Source: Saprospira grandis (lineage in GTDB: Bacteria > Bacteroidota > Bacteroidia > Chitinophagales > Saprospiraceae). From it: DNA of 64,000 bases. The notes beneath the pieces are model-generated. The model saw nothing but the letters and a program-made list of their open reading frames with translations, had not been told where the DNA came from and did no database searches. Where the stretch lies: positions 2,869,501 through 2,933,500 of the forward strand of contig NZ_CP110854.1 of NCBI RefSeq assembly GCF_027594745.1, read 5' to 3'. Shown piece after piece: positions 51,888 to 61,013 of this stretch. Numbering within the stretch: the stretch's first letter is position 1; each line of letters starts with the position of its first letter. The position numbers were made by a program, and so were the translations under genes.

Positions 51888-52325
51888 TTAGGCTTCTTCT
51901 GTATTTTCTTCAGTGGCTTCCTCCTCTTCTTCATCATCGGCGCCAGGACGAAACTCTACCTCTTCCCCTTTTAAGGTCGCTTTGAGGTAGTCGTTGAGCT
52001 CGCGAATCTCTTCGCGGTTGTATTTATTGCCCGGGTTGGTCAAAAGGTCTAGATAGTACTCTAGGCTAGAGATATCATTCTCTTCCTCCCAAGCCGCTAG
52101 GCTGAATGTCCAATCTTTCGATTCGGCATATTCATAAACTAAGCGAACAGACTTAACCAAGGTAGGCTGCTCTAACTCAATGTACATTTGACGAAGCGCC
52201 TTCATTTTATCGACCATGGGCTCGCTAAAGCCATTTTGGTCCAAGTACATTTGACGAATCGCTTCAATCGGCTTCTGAATAGCCGCCTCTCTTAGGCGGG
52301 GATCATCCATGTTGTTTCTACGCAT
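51888..52325 (-). CDS. Unknown acidic protein (145 aa)
   Basis: Helical sequence with repeated-looking halves (EAIRQMYLDQNGFSEPMVDKMKALRQMYIELEQP), an aromatic segment (SKDWTFSLAAWEEENDISSLEYYLDLL) and a disordered acidic tail (DDEEEEEATEENTEEA). No signal, no membrane helix. Not recognised. It stands alone with its own terminator; a TAAGTTTG -7-like box lies at 52374-52367. Confidence 0.75.
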   Translation of the reverse strand: MRRNNMDDPRLREAAIQKPIEAIRQMYLDQNGFSEPMVDKMKALRQMYIELEQPTLVKSVRLVYEYAESKDWTFSLAAWEEENDISSLEYYLDLLTNPGNKYNREEIRELNDYLKATLKGEEVEFRPGADDEEEEEATEENTEEA

Positions 52326-52385
52326 GATGTAAACTTCTTTCTAAAGATTGGAATAATTTCAAGCCACAAACTTACAAAAAATAGC

Positions 52386-53543
52386 CTACTTTTTCAGCAG
52401 CTTAATTTGAATGCGCTCATTTTTCGCCCGACCCGCCGAACTATCATTCAAGGCAATGGGCCGCGCCTGTCCATATCCCCGATATTTTAAGCGACTGCGA
52501 TGCACCCCAGAGGCCACCAAATAGTCATATACGGCCTTGGCCCGCTTCTTCGACAAAAAATGATTTTCTCTGGGATCCCCTTTGTTGCTGGTGTGCCCCG
52601 ATATCTCAATTTCGTAGCTGGGGTTCATCTCCATGATCTTGGCCAAATTATCCAACTCTTCTTTGGCCCCCTCCAAAAATATCGCATTGCCCCGCTCAAA
52701 TTGAACCTGCTCCAAAATATCTACCTGATTGAGGCGGTATTCTTTGCGGTTCAAACGAACATCCAAAACAATTTTTTCCCGCCGCTGCGTATTGAGCATC
52801 TCAAAACTCCCACAATTACATGTAAAGTTCGACTTCTGACTGGTCAAACAAACATCATCTATAAAGTAGTAGGCAAAGTCTACATGCGGATTGCGAAAAG
52901 AATCCACTTCTATCGCTCCTGTCACTTTGGTCGAACGATCATCCTGAAAATTCCCCAAAATCAAGAAGTTTTCTCCCCCCTCTGCTACATAGTCTCCCTG
53001 CACTTCTACCCACTGCCGCTGGTCCAAGGGCGAACGGTCCTGATTGAATAAATAAGTGAATTTTACATTCTGCAAAACAGCCTCGTCTTCCTGCTCCATC
53101 GGAAAACGACTGGCCCCAGCCCCAAATGCCCCCAATGCCCGATTAGAGGCCTCGGCCAAATAGAGCTGCGCCTTGATGCAATAGGTCTCGCCCCGCTTAA
53201 GCGGATGCTTGAGCTTGACCTGAACATATTCCCGATAATCTCTTTTACTATAGCGACTAGTATAGGCATATACTCCCGCATATCCCCGACCCGTCTTGGC
53301 CTTGGTCCGCCCCATTTTGTTCCGAGGCACCGCTACATTACTACCCTCCGATCGCTCATGGTAGTAGTCGGCCCCCGCCAAATTAGCGCCCCCCCAATAG
53401 GTCGATAAACTGATCTGCCCCAGGTCTTTAGGGTACTGCTGCCGATATTGCTCAAAACTAGGATTGCGCACTATATTTTGTAATACCTGCGCCTGCAAAC
53501 TGCCAAAAAGGACCAAAAACAAAAGACTAAAGTTGTATTTCAT
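52386..53543 (-). CDS. OmpA-family outer-membrane/peptidoglycan-binding protein
   Basis: 385 aa. Signal MKYNFSLLFLVLFGSLQA-Q, then a jelly-roll-like carbohydrate-binding-type domain (about 22-235: NIVRNPSFEQYRQQYPKDLGQI, an opening common in Bacteroidota surface proteins) and a C-terminal OmpA domain (about 270-385: NAIFLEGAKEELDNLAKIMEMNPSYEIEISGHTSNKGD, LSKKRAKAVYDYLVASGV, LKYRGYGQARPIA, NERIQIKL). The OmpA part should bind peptidoglycan. Confidence 0.93.
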   Translation of the reverse strand: MKYNFSLLFLVLFGSLQAQVLQNIVRNPSFEQYRQQYPKDLGQISLSTYWGGANLAGADYYHERSEGSNVAVPRNKMGRTKAKTGRGYAGVYAYTSRYSKRDYREYVQVKLKHPLKRGETYCIKAQLYLAEASNRALGAFGAGASRFPMEQEDEAVLQNVKFTYLFNQDRSPLDQRQWVEVQGDYVAEGGENFLILGNFQDDRSTKVTGAIEVDSFRNPHVDFAYYFIDDVCLTSQKSNFTCNCGSFEMLNTQRREKIVLDVRLNRKEYRLNQVDILEQVQFERGNAIFLEGAKEELDNLAKIMEMNPSYEIEISGHTSNKGDPRENHFLSKKRAKAVYDYLVASGVHRSRLKYRGYGQARPIALNDSSAGRAKNERIQIKLLKK

Positions 53544-53612
53544 CTGATTTTCTGCTTTTTATAGCCCCAAAGATACAGAAGCAGACCGAATATGCCTTGA
53601 AGATGTTCGATA

Positions 53613-53759
53613 TTTTGGGGCTGCCCCGCCCTGCGGGCGGGTCGCTCCACTTCGCAGCTCGCTATTCGCTCGGCCCTGCAGCCCTGCGGGCTTTGGTCTG
53701 CCGCCTGCGGCGGCCCTGCTTCGGCAGCTCAGCCTGCGGGCCTTCGGCCCTGCAAAACC
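53613..53759 (+). repeat. Structured repeat, copy R19
   Basis: TTTTGGGGCTGCCCCGCC, hairpin CCCGCCctgcGGGCGGG, GCAGCTCGCTATTCGC, TCGGCCCTGC, AGCCctgcGGGCT, TTGGTCTG, CCGCCtgcGGCGG, CAGCCTGCGGG, GGCCttcGGCC. It closes the family in the region between two divergent genes. Confidence 0.9.
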
Positions 53760-53863
53760 GCAGTAAATACAAGCTCTAAGCCATAAAGAAGCAGGCCCAA
53801 AAGGGAAAAAAAGCCGTATTTTCCTCAAAAAAAATTAACTTTGGTCAAAGTCAAAACAAAGCT

Positions 53864-54961
53864 ATGAACTACCTGAAAAAATATGCAAAACTCTTGGTCG
53901 GTTACTCCCTAAGTGTACAGCCCGGCGAAAGAGTATATATCGCTTCTACCACTCTGGCCGAAGATTTAGTCCGCGAGGTTTATGCCGAGGTGCTCAAAGC
54001 CGGAGGCATTCCTTATGTTAGCCTTAGCTTTAGAGAACAAGGCCGCCTGCTCAACCAATACGGCGAAGCGCCCCAACTGCAAGCTATTGACCCTATCTAT
54101 GCACAGGCTATGCAGGAGTTTGAATGCTATCTCTATATTAGAGCGCCCTTCTATGGCCAACTCTGCTATAGCCCCAATGGCGATAAACAAAAACTCAGAG
54201 CCCTAGCGCATGCGCCTTATCGCAAATTATATAGCGAACGAACCGCCGACCTGCGCCTAAAACGCAGCCTTTGCGAATATCCCACTATGGCCCATGCCCA
54301 AAATGCTGGCCTGAGCCTAGATGAATATACCGACTTTATCTATACCGCCTGCCGCCTAGATGCAGCAGACCCCAAAGCCGCTTGGGAGGCCCTAAGCAGA
54401 GAGCAGCAAGGCATTGTGGACCACCTCAATGCTTGTAGCCAAATTCACTATAAAGGCGAAGGAATCGATATTCAGTTTAGTACAGCTGGCCGCAAATGGA
54501 TCAACTCCGACGGAAAAACAAATATGCCTTCCGGAGAGGTCTATACCGCCCCCGTAGAAGATTCCGTAGAGGGCCAAATCCATTTCGCTTATCCCTCCAT
54601 TTTTCAAGGCCAAGAGGTTGAAGGGATTACGCTTTGGGTCAAAGCTGGAGAAATTCAACGTTGGGAGGCCAAAAAAGGCCAAAAACTACTGGACCAAATC
54701 TTTGAAATCCCCGGCGCCCGCCGCTTTGGCGAGGCCGCTATCGGCACCAACCGAGATATTCAACGCCCCGTCAAAAATATTCTCTTCGATGAGAAGATTG
54801 GCGGAACGGTACATATGGCCGTAGGACAAACCTATATGCAGTGTGGGGGCAAAAATCAATCAGCTATCCATTGGGATATGATCGCTGAAATGAAAAATGG
54901 CGGAGAAATCTGGGCCGATGGCGAGAAGATTTATGACTCTGGCCAGTTTTTATTAGGCTAA
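53864..54961 (+). CDS. M29-family aminopeptidase (AmpS/PepS type)
   Basis: 365 aa. Cytoplasmic metallo-aminopeptidase. N-terminal domain (LLVGYSLSVQPGERVYIASTTLAEDLVREVYAEVLKAGG); C-terminal metal-site motifs include NMPSGEVYTAPVEDSVEG (Glu ligands and the conserved NxPxGE), GTNRDIQRPVKNILFDEKIGGTVHMAVGQTY (Glu and His ligands) and SAIHWDMI (His, Asp). All ligands appear intact. A TAACTTTG -7-like box lies at 53836-53843. It precedes the 3-hydroxyacyl-CoA dehydrogenase gene by 42 bases and may share its transcript. Confidence 0.94.
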   Translation: MNYLKKYAKLLVGYSLSVQPGERVYIASTTLAEDLVREVYAEVLKAGGIPYVSLSFREQGRLLNQYGEAPQLQAIDPIYAQAMQEFECYLYIRAPFYGQLCYSPNGDKQKLRALAHAPYRKLYSERTADLRLKRSLCEYPTMAHAQNAGLSLDEYTDFIYTACRLDAADPKAAWEALSREQQGIVDHLNACSQIHYKGEGIDIQFSTAGRKWINSDGKTNMPSGEVYTAPVEDSVEGQIHFAYPSIFQGQEVEGITLWVKAGEIQRWEAKKGQKLLDQIFEIPGARRFGEAAIGTNRDIQRPVKNILFDEKIGGTVHMAVGQTYMQCGGKNQSAIHWDMIAEMKNGGEIWADGEKIYDSGQFLLG

Positions 54962-55003
54962 ATAATTAAAAATCAGTTTAACAGAACTAAATAAAGTATT
55001 CAA

Positions 55004-55894
55004 ATGAAAAATGTTGTTGTGATAGGTGCAGGAACTATGGGGAATGGAATTGCCCACGTTTTTGCCATGCAGGGCTATAAGGTCCAATTGGTAGATGTAT
55101 CTGAACAAGCACTAAGCAAAGCTATGGCGACCATCGAAAAGAATTTGGACCGCATGCTGCGCAAAGAGAAAATTGACGAGGCAGGCAAAACAGCTACACT
55201 CGCTAATATTACTCCCGGCGCTGACCTCACTAAGGCCGCAGCCAATGCCGACCTAATCGTAGAGGCCGCTACAGAAAATGTAGATCTCAAACTCAAGATC
55301 TTTAAGCAAATGGATGAGGCCGCTCCCGAAGGCTGTATCTTGGCCACAAATACCTCTTCTATTTCTATTACAAAGATCGCCGCCGTGACTAGCCGCCCCG
55401 AATTGGTCATCGGTATGCACTTTATGAACCCCGTACCCGTCATGAAACTGGTCGAGGTCATCCGTGGATATGCCACCTCTGATGAGACCCTAAATACCAT
55501 TATGGAGCTTTCTAAAAACCTAAAGAAGGTCCCTGTAGAAGTGAATGATTATCCCGGCTTTATTGCTAACCGTATCCTCATGCCGATGATTAACGAGGCC
55601 ATTTATAGCCTTTATGAGTCGGTAGCTGGTGTAGAAGAAATTGATACCGTAATGAAGTTGGGCATGGCGCACCCTATGGGCCCCTTACAACTAGCCGACT
55701 TTATTGGACTAGATGTTTGTTTGTCTATTCTCAATGTCCTCTATGATGGCTTTGGCCAAGATAAATATGCTCCCTGCCCCTTACTGGTCAATATGGTCAC
55801 GGCAGGTAAACTAGGCGCCAAAACAGGCGAAGGTTTCTACCGCTATACGCCCGGCAGCAAAGATAAAGAAGTGGCTCCCTTCTTTAAGAAATAG
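55004..55894 (+). CDS. 3-hydroxybutyryl-CoA dehydrogenase
   Basis: 296 aa, the single-function size. It oxidises (S)-3-hydroxyacyl-CoA with NAD(P). N-terminal Rossmann motif VVVIGAGTMGNGIAHVFA; catalytic block VIGMHFMNPVPVMKLVEVI with His-Glu pair; DYPGFIANRILMPMINEAI and MKLGMAHPMGPLQLADFIGLDVCL in the C-terminal domain. A role in fatty-acid or branched-chain breakdown fits the carboxylase at 26880. Confidence 0.95.
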   Translation: MKNVVVIGAGTMGNGIAHVFAMQGYKVQLVDVSEQALSKAMATIEKNLDRMLRKEKIDEAGKTATLANITPGADLTKAAANADLIVEAATENVDLKLKIFKQMDEAAPEGCILATNTSSISITKIAAVTSRPELVIGMHFMNPVPVMKLVEVIRGYATSDETLNTIMELSKNLKKVPVEVNDYPGFIANRILMPMINEAIYSLYESVAGVEEIDTVMKLGMAHPMGPLQLADFIGLDVCLSILNVLYDGFGQDKYAPCPLLVNMVTAGKLGAKTGEGFYRYTPGSKDKEVAPFFKK

Positions 55895-55906
55895 ACTATT
55901 TCCTTA

Positions 55907-55934
55907 GGCAGTGGGCTTGCCCACTGCCTCTTTT
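55907..55934 (+). terminator. Terminator of the dehydrogenase gene
   Basis: GGCAGTGGGC, TT, GCCCACTGCC, then TCTTTT. It lies between the stop and the chosen ATG of the channel gene. Confidence 0.75.
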
Positions 55935-55943
55935 CCTCTTGCC

Positions 55944-57047
55944 ATGCTCACGAATAAATTTAAGGTTAGAAAACATAAAAATAAAACTCGCTCTACTTCT
56001 CAACAGCATTATCAGCGAGTGAGTAAGTACCTGCGCAATATTGCTTTGGCTGCAGGCTTACTGGTCCTTACGGTCCTTATTGGGGTCGTGGGCTTTATGT
56101 TTATTGATAATTATAGCCTTTCCGATGCGTTTTATATGACCATCATTACTTTATCGACGGTGGGCTATGGCGAGATTCAGCCGCTTTCTTTTAATGGGCG
56201 CCTGTTTACCTCTTTCATCATTATTTTCAATATCGGAATTTTTGCCTATGCTATTTCGGTCCTTTCTTCTTTTATTATTGAAGGGGACCTGCGGAAATTC
56301 ATGAAAGATTATCGTATGTATCAGAAAATACAATCTTTGCATAACCACACGATTATTTGTGGCTTTGGGCGACACGGTCGGGAGATTTCTCAGGAGCTGA
56401 CCAAAAATAAGTTGCCCTATGTGATTATTGAAAGCGATGAGGAAAAGGTGGAGGAGCTCCGCAAAGGCGGCTATGCCTTTATTGAGGGCGATGCGGCTAT
56501 GGACCAAACTCTTTTGGATGCCGGCATTGAGCATGCCATGTCTATTGTGGTCACTTTTGGCGATGATGCCTTAAATGTATATACGGTACTTACTGCCCGA
56601 GAACTAAATAAGTTGGTCCGAGTGATTGCCCGGGCCTCTAACCATTCGGTAGAGCGAAAACTCTTGCGCGCTGGAGCCGATTATGCCGTTTTATCAGAGG
56701 TGATTGGAGGCTTTTATATGGCCACCCTTATTTATCAGCCCCGAATGGTGGAGTTTCTCAACCTCTTGTCCAATTTGGGCAATGATGTCTCTATGAGCTT
56801 TAAAGAGGTGGATTATAAAGATTTGCGGCCAGAGTTTAAAGATAAACAGATTAGAGACCTGAATCTGCGCTCCCAAACTGGGGTAAATATCATTGGGGCC
56901 CGCTTGGCCAATGGTAAGTATATTATTAACCCTGGACCAGATACGGCTATTGTCAAAGGCATGAGCCTCGTTATTTTGGGCGATGAGGAGCAGGTAGAAA
57001 CCTTTGAGCGGGTAGTCATGCATCCCAAACATCGTCCACTTGCGTAG
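55944..57047 (+). CDS. Two-helix potassium channel with RCK (TrkA-N and TrkA-C) domains
   Basis: 367 aa from ATG 55944; a longer frame from GTG 55911 runs through the terminator stem. Two helices (about 30-55 and 90-115) flank a pore loop with the K+ selectivity filter TLSTVGYGEI. The RCK N-domain begins IICGFGRHGREISQEL (GxGxxG type) with an acidic strand end VIIESD; an RCK-C domain ends the protein (about 280-360). This is the MthK/Kch type. Inner membrane; gating likely by cation or nucleotide. Confidence 0.94.
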   Translation: MLTNKFKVRKHKNKTRSTSQQHYQRVSKYLRNIALAAGLLVLTVLIGVVGFMFIDNYSLSDAFYMTIITLSTVGYGEIQPLSFNGRLFTSFIIIFNIGIFAYAISVLSSFIIEGDLRKFMKDYRMYQKIQSLHNHTIICGFGRHGREISQELTKNKLPYVIIESDEEKVEELRKGGYAFIEGDAAMDQTLLDAGIEHAMSIVVTFGDDALNVYTVLTARELNKLVRVIARASNHSVERKLLRAGADYAVLSEVIGGFYMATLIYQPRMVEFLNLLSNLGNDVSMSFKEVDYKDLRPEFKDKQIRDLNLRSQTGVNIIGARLANGKYIINPGPDTAIVKGMSLVILGDEEQVETFERVVMHPKHRPLA

Positions 57048-57699
57048 CTGGGTCATTTTGTTGTATGAAGGGCTGTTTCCTAGGCCTCTTCAACTGACTC
57101 AAGCGGAGGAGCAACTGCTTGAGCAGCTTTTCCCTGAGCTGCAAGGGGCCAAAATTGAGCTATACGAGCAGCTGCCTTGGTTTATGCTGGGGAGCTTTGC
57201 CGTGGGGGTGGCCTTGCCGCATAGTTTTAGCCGCAAAAAAATTAGGCTGTATATGGATAAGCCCGAAGGGCCTTTGAGCCTGAATAATTTGGCCACTATT
57301 GTGCATGAGCTCTGCCATGCCCAGCAATATGTTTTGTTGGCCCGCAAGCATTGGGGCTTTGGTTTTTTTAGGCCGTTTATGGGCTATTATTTTGGGCATT
57401 TTATGGCCCAGTTTTTCAACTTACTGTTTAGGGAGGGCTGGCGCAAAGCGGCCTATCTAGCTTATCGAGAACATCCTTTGGAGCGCTTACCTTATGCCTA
57501 TGAGGCCGATTTTATGGCCCATTATCCTCAGTTAGCCTCGCTTTCTCCTTTTCGGCAGCCGATGCCTAAGCGCCCGCCTTTATGGGCCCATGCTCTGGGC
57601 CTGTTCTTTGCCTTTATACTGGCCCTGATTCGCCCATGTTTAGAGGGCTTGTTATTATTGAGCGTTTTTCCACTCTATCATTTGCTTCGACGGTTATAG
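57040..57699 (+). CDS. Membrane-associated HExxH protein, unknown role
   Basis: 219 aa. The start is TTG 57040, overlapping the channel gene by eight bases; a TTG at 57058 is an alternative. A zinc-protease-like motif HELCHAQQY lies near residue 88, after a short soluble start, and one or two helices end the protein (WAHALGLFFAFILALI and LEGLLLLSVFPLYHLL). A Glu in YAYEADFMAHY near 150 could be the third zinc ligand (an E following at a distance, as in gluzincins). Not assigned to a known family by eye. Confidence 0.8.
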   Translation: MRSWVILLYEGLFPRPLQLTQAEEQLLEQLFPELQGAKIELYEQLPWFMLGSFAVGVALPHSFSRKKIRLYMDKPEGPLSLNNLATIVHELCHAQQYVLLARKHWGFGFFRPFMGYYFGHFMAQFFNLLFREGWRKAAYLAYREHPLERLPYAYEADFMAHYPQLASLSPFRQPMPKRPPLWAHALGLFFAFILALIRPCLEGLLLLSVFPLYHLLRRL

Positions 57700-57707
57700 C
57701 GGAAAGC

Positions 57708-57746
57708 AAAAAGGGAGCAACAGCCTAAGCTGTTGCTCCCTTTTTG
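57708..57746. terminator. Bidirectional terminator between the 57040 and 57761 genes
   Basis: AAAAAGGGAGCAACAGC, CTAA, GCTGTTGCTCCCTTTTT: a 17-bp perfect stem that serves both convergent genes. Confidence 0.92.
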
Positions 57747-57760
57747 CGCTGCGGCCCCGA

Positions 57761-58462
57761 TTAAAAGGGGTTGGTGGCCCAGACGGTGAGTTCTGGAATA
57801 AAGCCGCGGTCGTCCATTTCTAGGGCAGAGGCAATGGCGTGAGCAATCTCTTGGCTGCGGAGCTTTTTGGCCTCTTCTGTTCGCTCGACCCGATCTTTTT
57901 GGTTAAAGGCCGTAGTGACCTCTGAGGGGTTGACCAACTGCACCCGAATATTGTGGGGGCGGAGTTCGGCCTGCCAGCATTGGGTGAGTCCACGAAGGGC
58001 AAATTTAGAAGAAGCATAGATAGAGCCTGTGGCAAAGCCTTTGAGGCCAGCAGTAGAAGCAATATTAACAATATTGCCCTTTTGGGCCTTGAGTTGAGGC
58101 AAAAAGGCTTGGGTGAGTAAGCTAAGGCCGAAGACATTGGTCATATAGACCTTTTGGAACTGCTCTAGGCTGAGCTCGCCCAAGGGGGCAAATTCTCCGA
58201 TGCCCGCATTATTGATGAGGACATCAATGGGGGCGCCCATAAGATCTTGGACCTTTTGAGCGGCTGCAGTAAACTGCTCGCTATCGGCCATGTCTAGGGC
58301 GAGGGCTGTAGCGCCAATTTCTTGGGCCACTTGTTCGAGCTTTTCGGCATTGCGGCCTGTGATGAGGACCTTGGCCCCTTTCTCAATGAGTAGTTGAGCC
58401 GTGGCTTTTCCGATTCCCGAGCTTCCGCCCGTAACGACTACTTTTGCATTTTGGAGTTGCAT
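57761..58462 (-). CDS. Short-chain dehydrogenase/reductase
   Basis: 233 aa classical SDR: cofactor motif TGGSSGIG (11-18), NNAG in the middle (NNAGIGEF), and the active-site Ser-Tyr-Lys (IASTAGLKGF...IYASSKFAL, YxxxK). Arg in ITGRNAEKL after the second strand suggests NADPH. Substrate not visible; the end, GFIPELTVWATNPF, is normal. R20 lies just upstream of the start. Confidence 0.93.
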   Translation of the reverse strand: MQLQNAKVVVTGGSSGIGKATAQLLIEKGAKVLITGRNAEKLEQVAQEIGATALALDMADSEQFTAAAQKVQDLMGAPIDVLINNAGIGEFAPLGELSLEQFQKVYMTNVFGLSLLTQAFLPQLKAQKGNIVNIASTAGLKGFATGSIYASSKFALRGLTQCWQAELRPHNIRVQLVNPSEVTTAFNQKDRVERTEEAKKLRSQEIAHAIASALEMDDRGFIPELTVWATNPF

Positions 58463-58498
58463 ATTCTAATTTTATAATGGTGATTATTGGCGTTCTAC

Positions 58499-58632
58499 AG
58501 GGCCGAAGGCCCGCAGGCCTAGCGATGTGAAAGGGTGGCCGAAGGCCAGACCGAGCCAGCTTGCTGGCGAAGGGCCGAGCGAATAGCGAGCCCTGAAACG
58601 TAGCGCCGCAGCTTTGCTGCGGAGGCCCCAAA
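58499..58632 (-). repeat. Structured repeat, copy R20
   Basis: Inverted copy: GGGCCgaaGGCCC, GGCCTAGCGATG, GGCCgaaGGCCAGACCGA, hairpin GCCAGCttGCTGGC, GAAGGGCCGAGCGAATAGCG, GCGCCGCAGC, GGAGGCCCCAAATC. Confidence 0.9.
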
Positions 58633-58671
58633 TCAATATAACAGCAGAACAAAAAAAAGTTGAGCGCGCAT

Positions 58672-58702
58672 AAAAAAAGCAGCCGAAAAAATCGACTGCT
58701 TA
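58672..58702 (-). terminator. Terminator of the two-gene PD40 operon
   Basis: AAGCAG(T)CGA, TTTTT, TCG(G)CTGCTT and a T run on the minus strand, just after the stop at 58707. Confidence 0.85.
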
Positions 58703-58706
58703 GGGC

Positions 58707-60971
58707 TTAATTCTTATCAATAAGTCCGGCATCTTCATCTAGGCCACGGAAGCCTTCTCCGACCCGTTCTCCATTTTCGTAGCGGCCCACAAAAGCCGTT
58801 TTGAAGCGGCTATGGTCCAGAATATAAGAGAGCACATTGAGGGCTTCTGACTTGGTTTTGAAGCCTTCGGAGCCGTCTGCATTACTTTCTAGGGGCAGAA
58901 TCATGACTCGGGTAATGCCGCCATCGATGGGCTCGAAGCCCAGGCGATAATCGAGTAGCGGGCCCTCTTGCAGTTCCTCGAAGCGGTAGGCGCGATATTT
59001 ACGAACGGCGGCCACTTGGATTTGGTAGGCCACGCCTTCTTCGGCTTCGGGGGTGGGGGCATAGAGCTCAAAAATACCTGCTTCTTCGGGCGTTTCTTCG
59101 GGCTCGGTCTTGGCGGTGGTCTCGCTCATATAAGGGACGAGGACCTCATCTTGCCAGTAGACCTCTCCGGTCATAGAGAGTTTGGCTACTTCTTGGGCTT
59201 TGATGAAGAGGTCATAGACCTCGCTATCCTCAGCATAGGGATCGCCAGTGCTTTCATTTAGGGGCACTTCATCGGGTAGGAGGTAGGCCATGTCTCGGTC
59301 TGAGAACTCCTCGGGAACCACAATAAAGCGGGCCTCTATTTGGGGGGCTTCGGGAGTGATTTCTGGAACGGCGGCTACCTTAGCCTTAGGCAAAACGAAG
59401 TTGCGTTGTTTCTTTTCATTGGGTTGGGTATCCTCTGTAGAGAGAGTTTTGAGGAGTTTGGGGTAGCCCTCTGCGCTAATTTCAAAGAGGTATTCTTTTT
59501 TGGTTTTGAGGTCAAACTTATACTCGCCTACGGCCAGCATTTTGTCGCTAATGAGTTCCTCATTGCCATCAATGACCTCAAAGAGTTTGATATTCACATC
59601 TTCTAGGGGCCCATCTTTGCCCTCACCCATAATTTTACCCGATAGGAAGAAGCGGCTTCCTTCTTGGCCAAAATGGAAAATATCATCATTGGTGGTGGTC
59701 ACTTTATGAGGGTCAAAGGTGCGGTTAGAGACCAAATAGCCCCCTTTATGGGCTTCATTGATGATAAAATAGAGGTCGTCGGCTGCCGAGTTGAGGGGGA
59801 AGCCTACATTTTGGGCCACCTCCCATTTGAGCATTTCGCCCTTAGACTTAAAGATATCAAAGCCCCCTGCGCTAATTCTGCCATTGGTAGAAAAGTAGAG
59901 CGTTTGTGAGGGGAAGTGATAGAAGGGCGTAATTTCATCGCCTGCGGTATTGATATTGGGGCCTAGGTTTTTGGGCAAAGAGAATTTGGCCTCCTTATCC
60001 TTTAGATCTCGGCTGGCATACCAAAGGTCGAGGCCGCCTTTTCCGCCTTCTCGGTCAGAGGCAAAGTAGAGAATTTCCTTATCCTCTTTGGTGATCACAA
60101 AGGGGTGAGTGGTATTGCTTTCGGGAGCATTGATGTAATCGGCTAGGGCTTTGGGATTGGCCCAGCTGCCATCCTCATTTTGCGACATGATATAGATCAT
60201 GCACTGTAGTTCTCCGGCTTTCACAAAATCACATTCGGTAAAATAAAAGCGTTTGCCATCGGCCGAAAAGCTACCATTTCCATAATGGGGCTTTTCCATT
60301 TTGCCTGCAAATAGGGTAGGGACCTGTCGGCTGCTCCAGCTATCTTCGCCTGTTTTTTGGCTGCGGTAAATCTTAGAGACCCCACTAATAGAAGAAGAGA
60401 AATAAAGCACATTATTGCTAAAGGGGATGGGCGCAAACTCGGTTTTCTCCGTGTTGATATTGAGGGCCAAGTGATTGAGCGAAATATTGGGGTTGGTATA
60501 CTCCTGCGCCTTGAGGGCAAAGTTACAGCCTTGAATTTCGGTAGTAATTTTAGCCTGCATCTCTGCCTGATCGCTACCTTTATAGACCTTCAAAAATTCA
60601 TTAAAGGCATCTTTGGCAGCCTGATATTGCCCCGTTTGCTTTAGGGCTAGGGCATATTGGTAGCCGGGCTTATCATAGTTTTTCTCATTATTCTTATCCT
60701 TTACATCGGCCAAGCATTTTACGGCATTGGCATAATCGCGGACCTTGAGATAGCAAACCCCAGCCATATAGAGCAATTCTGGTTTAGAGCTCTTTTGCGT
60801 ATAGGCAGATTCATAGTAGAGCGCTGCTCGACTATGATCGCCCAGCTTTTCAAATTCTGCAGCTTCTCGCTTTAGCTTTTTCCAGCTTTTCTGCGGAGCT
60901 CTTTGAGCATCAAGCATAAATGGAAGGAGTAGTAATCCGAGAGAGAGTAAAAGGTAATTTGTTCGTTTCAT
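58707..60971 (-). CDS. TPR - PD40 propeller - SPOR-like envelope protein (paralogue 2)
   Basis: 754 aa. Signal MKRTNYLLLSLGLLLLPFMLDA-Q; TPR region about 30-160 (KKLKREAAEFEKLGDHSRAALYYESAY, YALALKQTGQYQAAKDAFNEFL); WD40/PD40 propeller about 170-430 (FAPIPFSNNVLYFSSS, SADGKRFYFTECD, ILYFASDREGGKGGLDLWYA, NINTAGDEITPFYHFPSQTLYFSTNGRISAGGFDIF); a carboxypeptidase-regulatory-like beta domain about 440-530; a Glu/Pro linker; and a SPOR-like C-terminal domain (about 655-740: YQIQVAAVRKYRAYRFEELQ...GFKTAFVGRYENGERVG). It resembles PorE-type T9SS proteins but has SPOR in place of OmpA as the likely peptidoglycan-binding end. Confidence 0.9.
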   Translation of the reverse strand: MKRTNYLLLSLGLLLLPFMLDAQRAPQKSWKKLKREAAEFEKLGDHSRAALYYESAYTQKSSKPELLYMAGVCYLKVRDYANAVKCLADVKDKNNEKNYDKPGYQYALALKQTGQYQAAKDAFNEFLKVYKGSDQAEMQAKITTEIQGCNFALKAQEYTNPNISLNHLALNINTEKTEFAPIPFSNNVLYFSSSISGVSKIYRSQKTGEDSWSSRQVPTLFAGKMEKPHYGNGSFSADGKRFYFTECDFVKAGELQCMIYIMSQNEDGSWANPKALADYINAPESNTTHPFVITKEDKEILYFASDREGGKGGLDLWYASRDLKDKEAKFSLPKNLGPNINTAGDEITPFYHFPSQTLYFSTNGRISAGGFDIFKSKGEMLKWEVAQNVGFPLNSAADDLYFIINEAHKGGYLVSNRTFDPHKVTTTNDDIFHFGQEGSRFFLSGKIMGEGKDGPLEDVNIKLFEVIDGNEELISDKMLAVGEYKFDLKTKKEYLFEISAEGYPKLLKTLSTEDTQPNEKKQRNFVLPKAKVAAVPEITPEAPQIEARFIVVPEEFSDRDMAYLLPDEVPLNESTGDPYAEDSEVYDLFIKAQEVAKLSMTGEVYWQDEVLVPYMSETTAKTEPEETPEEAGIFELYAPTPEAEEGVAYQIQVAAVRKYRAYRFEELQEGPLLDYRLGFEPIDGGITRVMILPLESNADGSEGFKTKSEALNVLSYILDHSRFKTAFVGRYENGERVGEGFRGLDEDAGLIDKN

Positions 60972-61013
60972 TCTGATTAGTCGTGGTTAGTTCTATTGAC
61001 AGCTTAGGCCCAT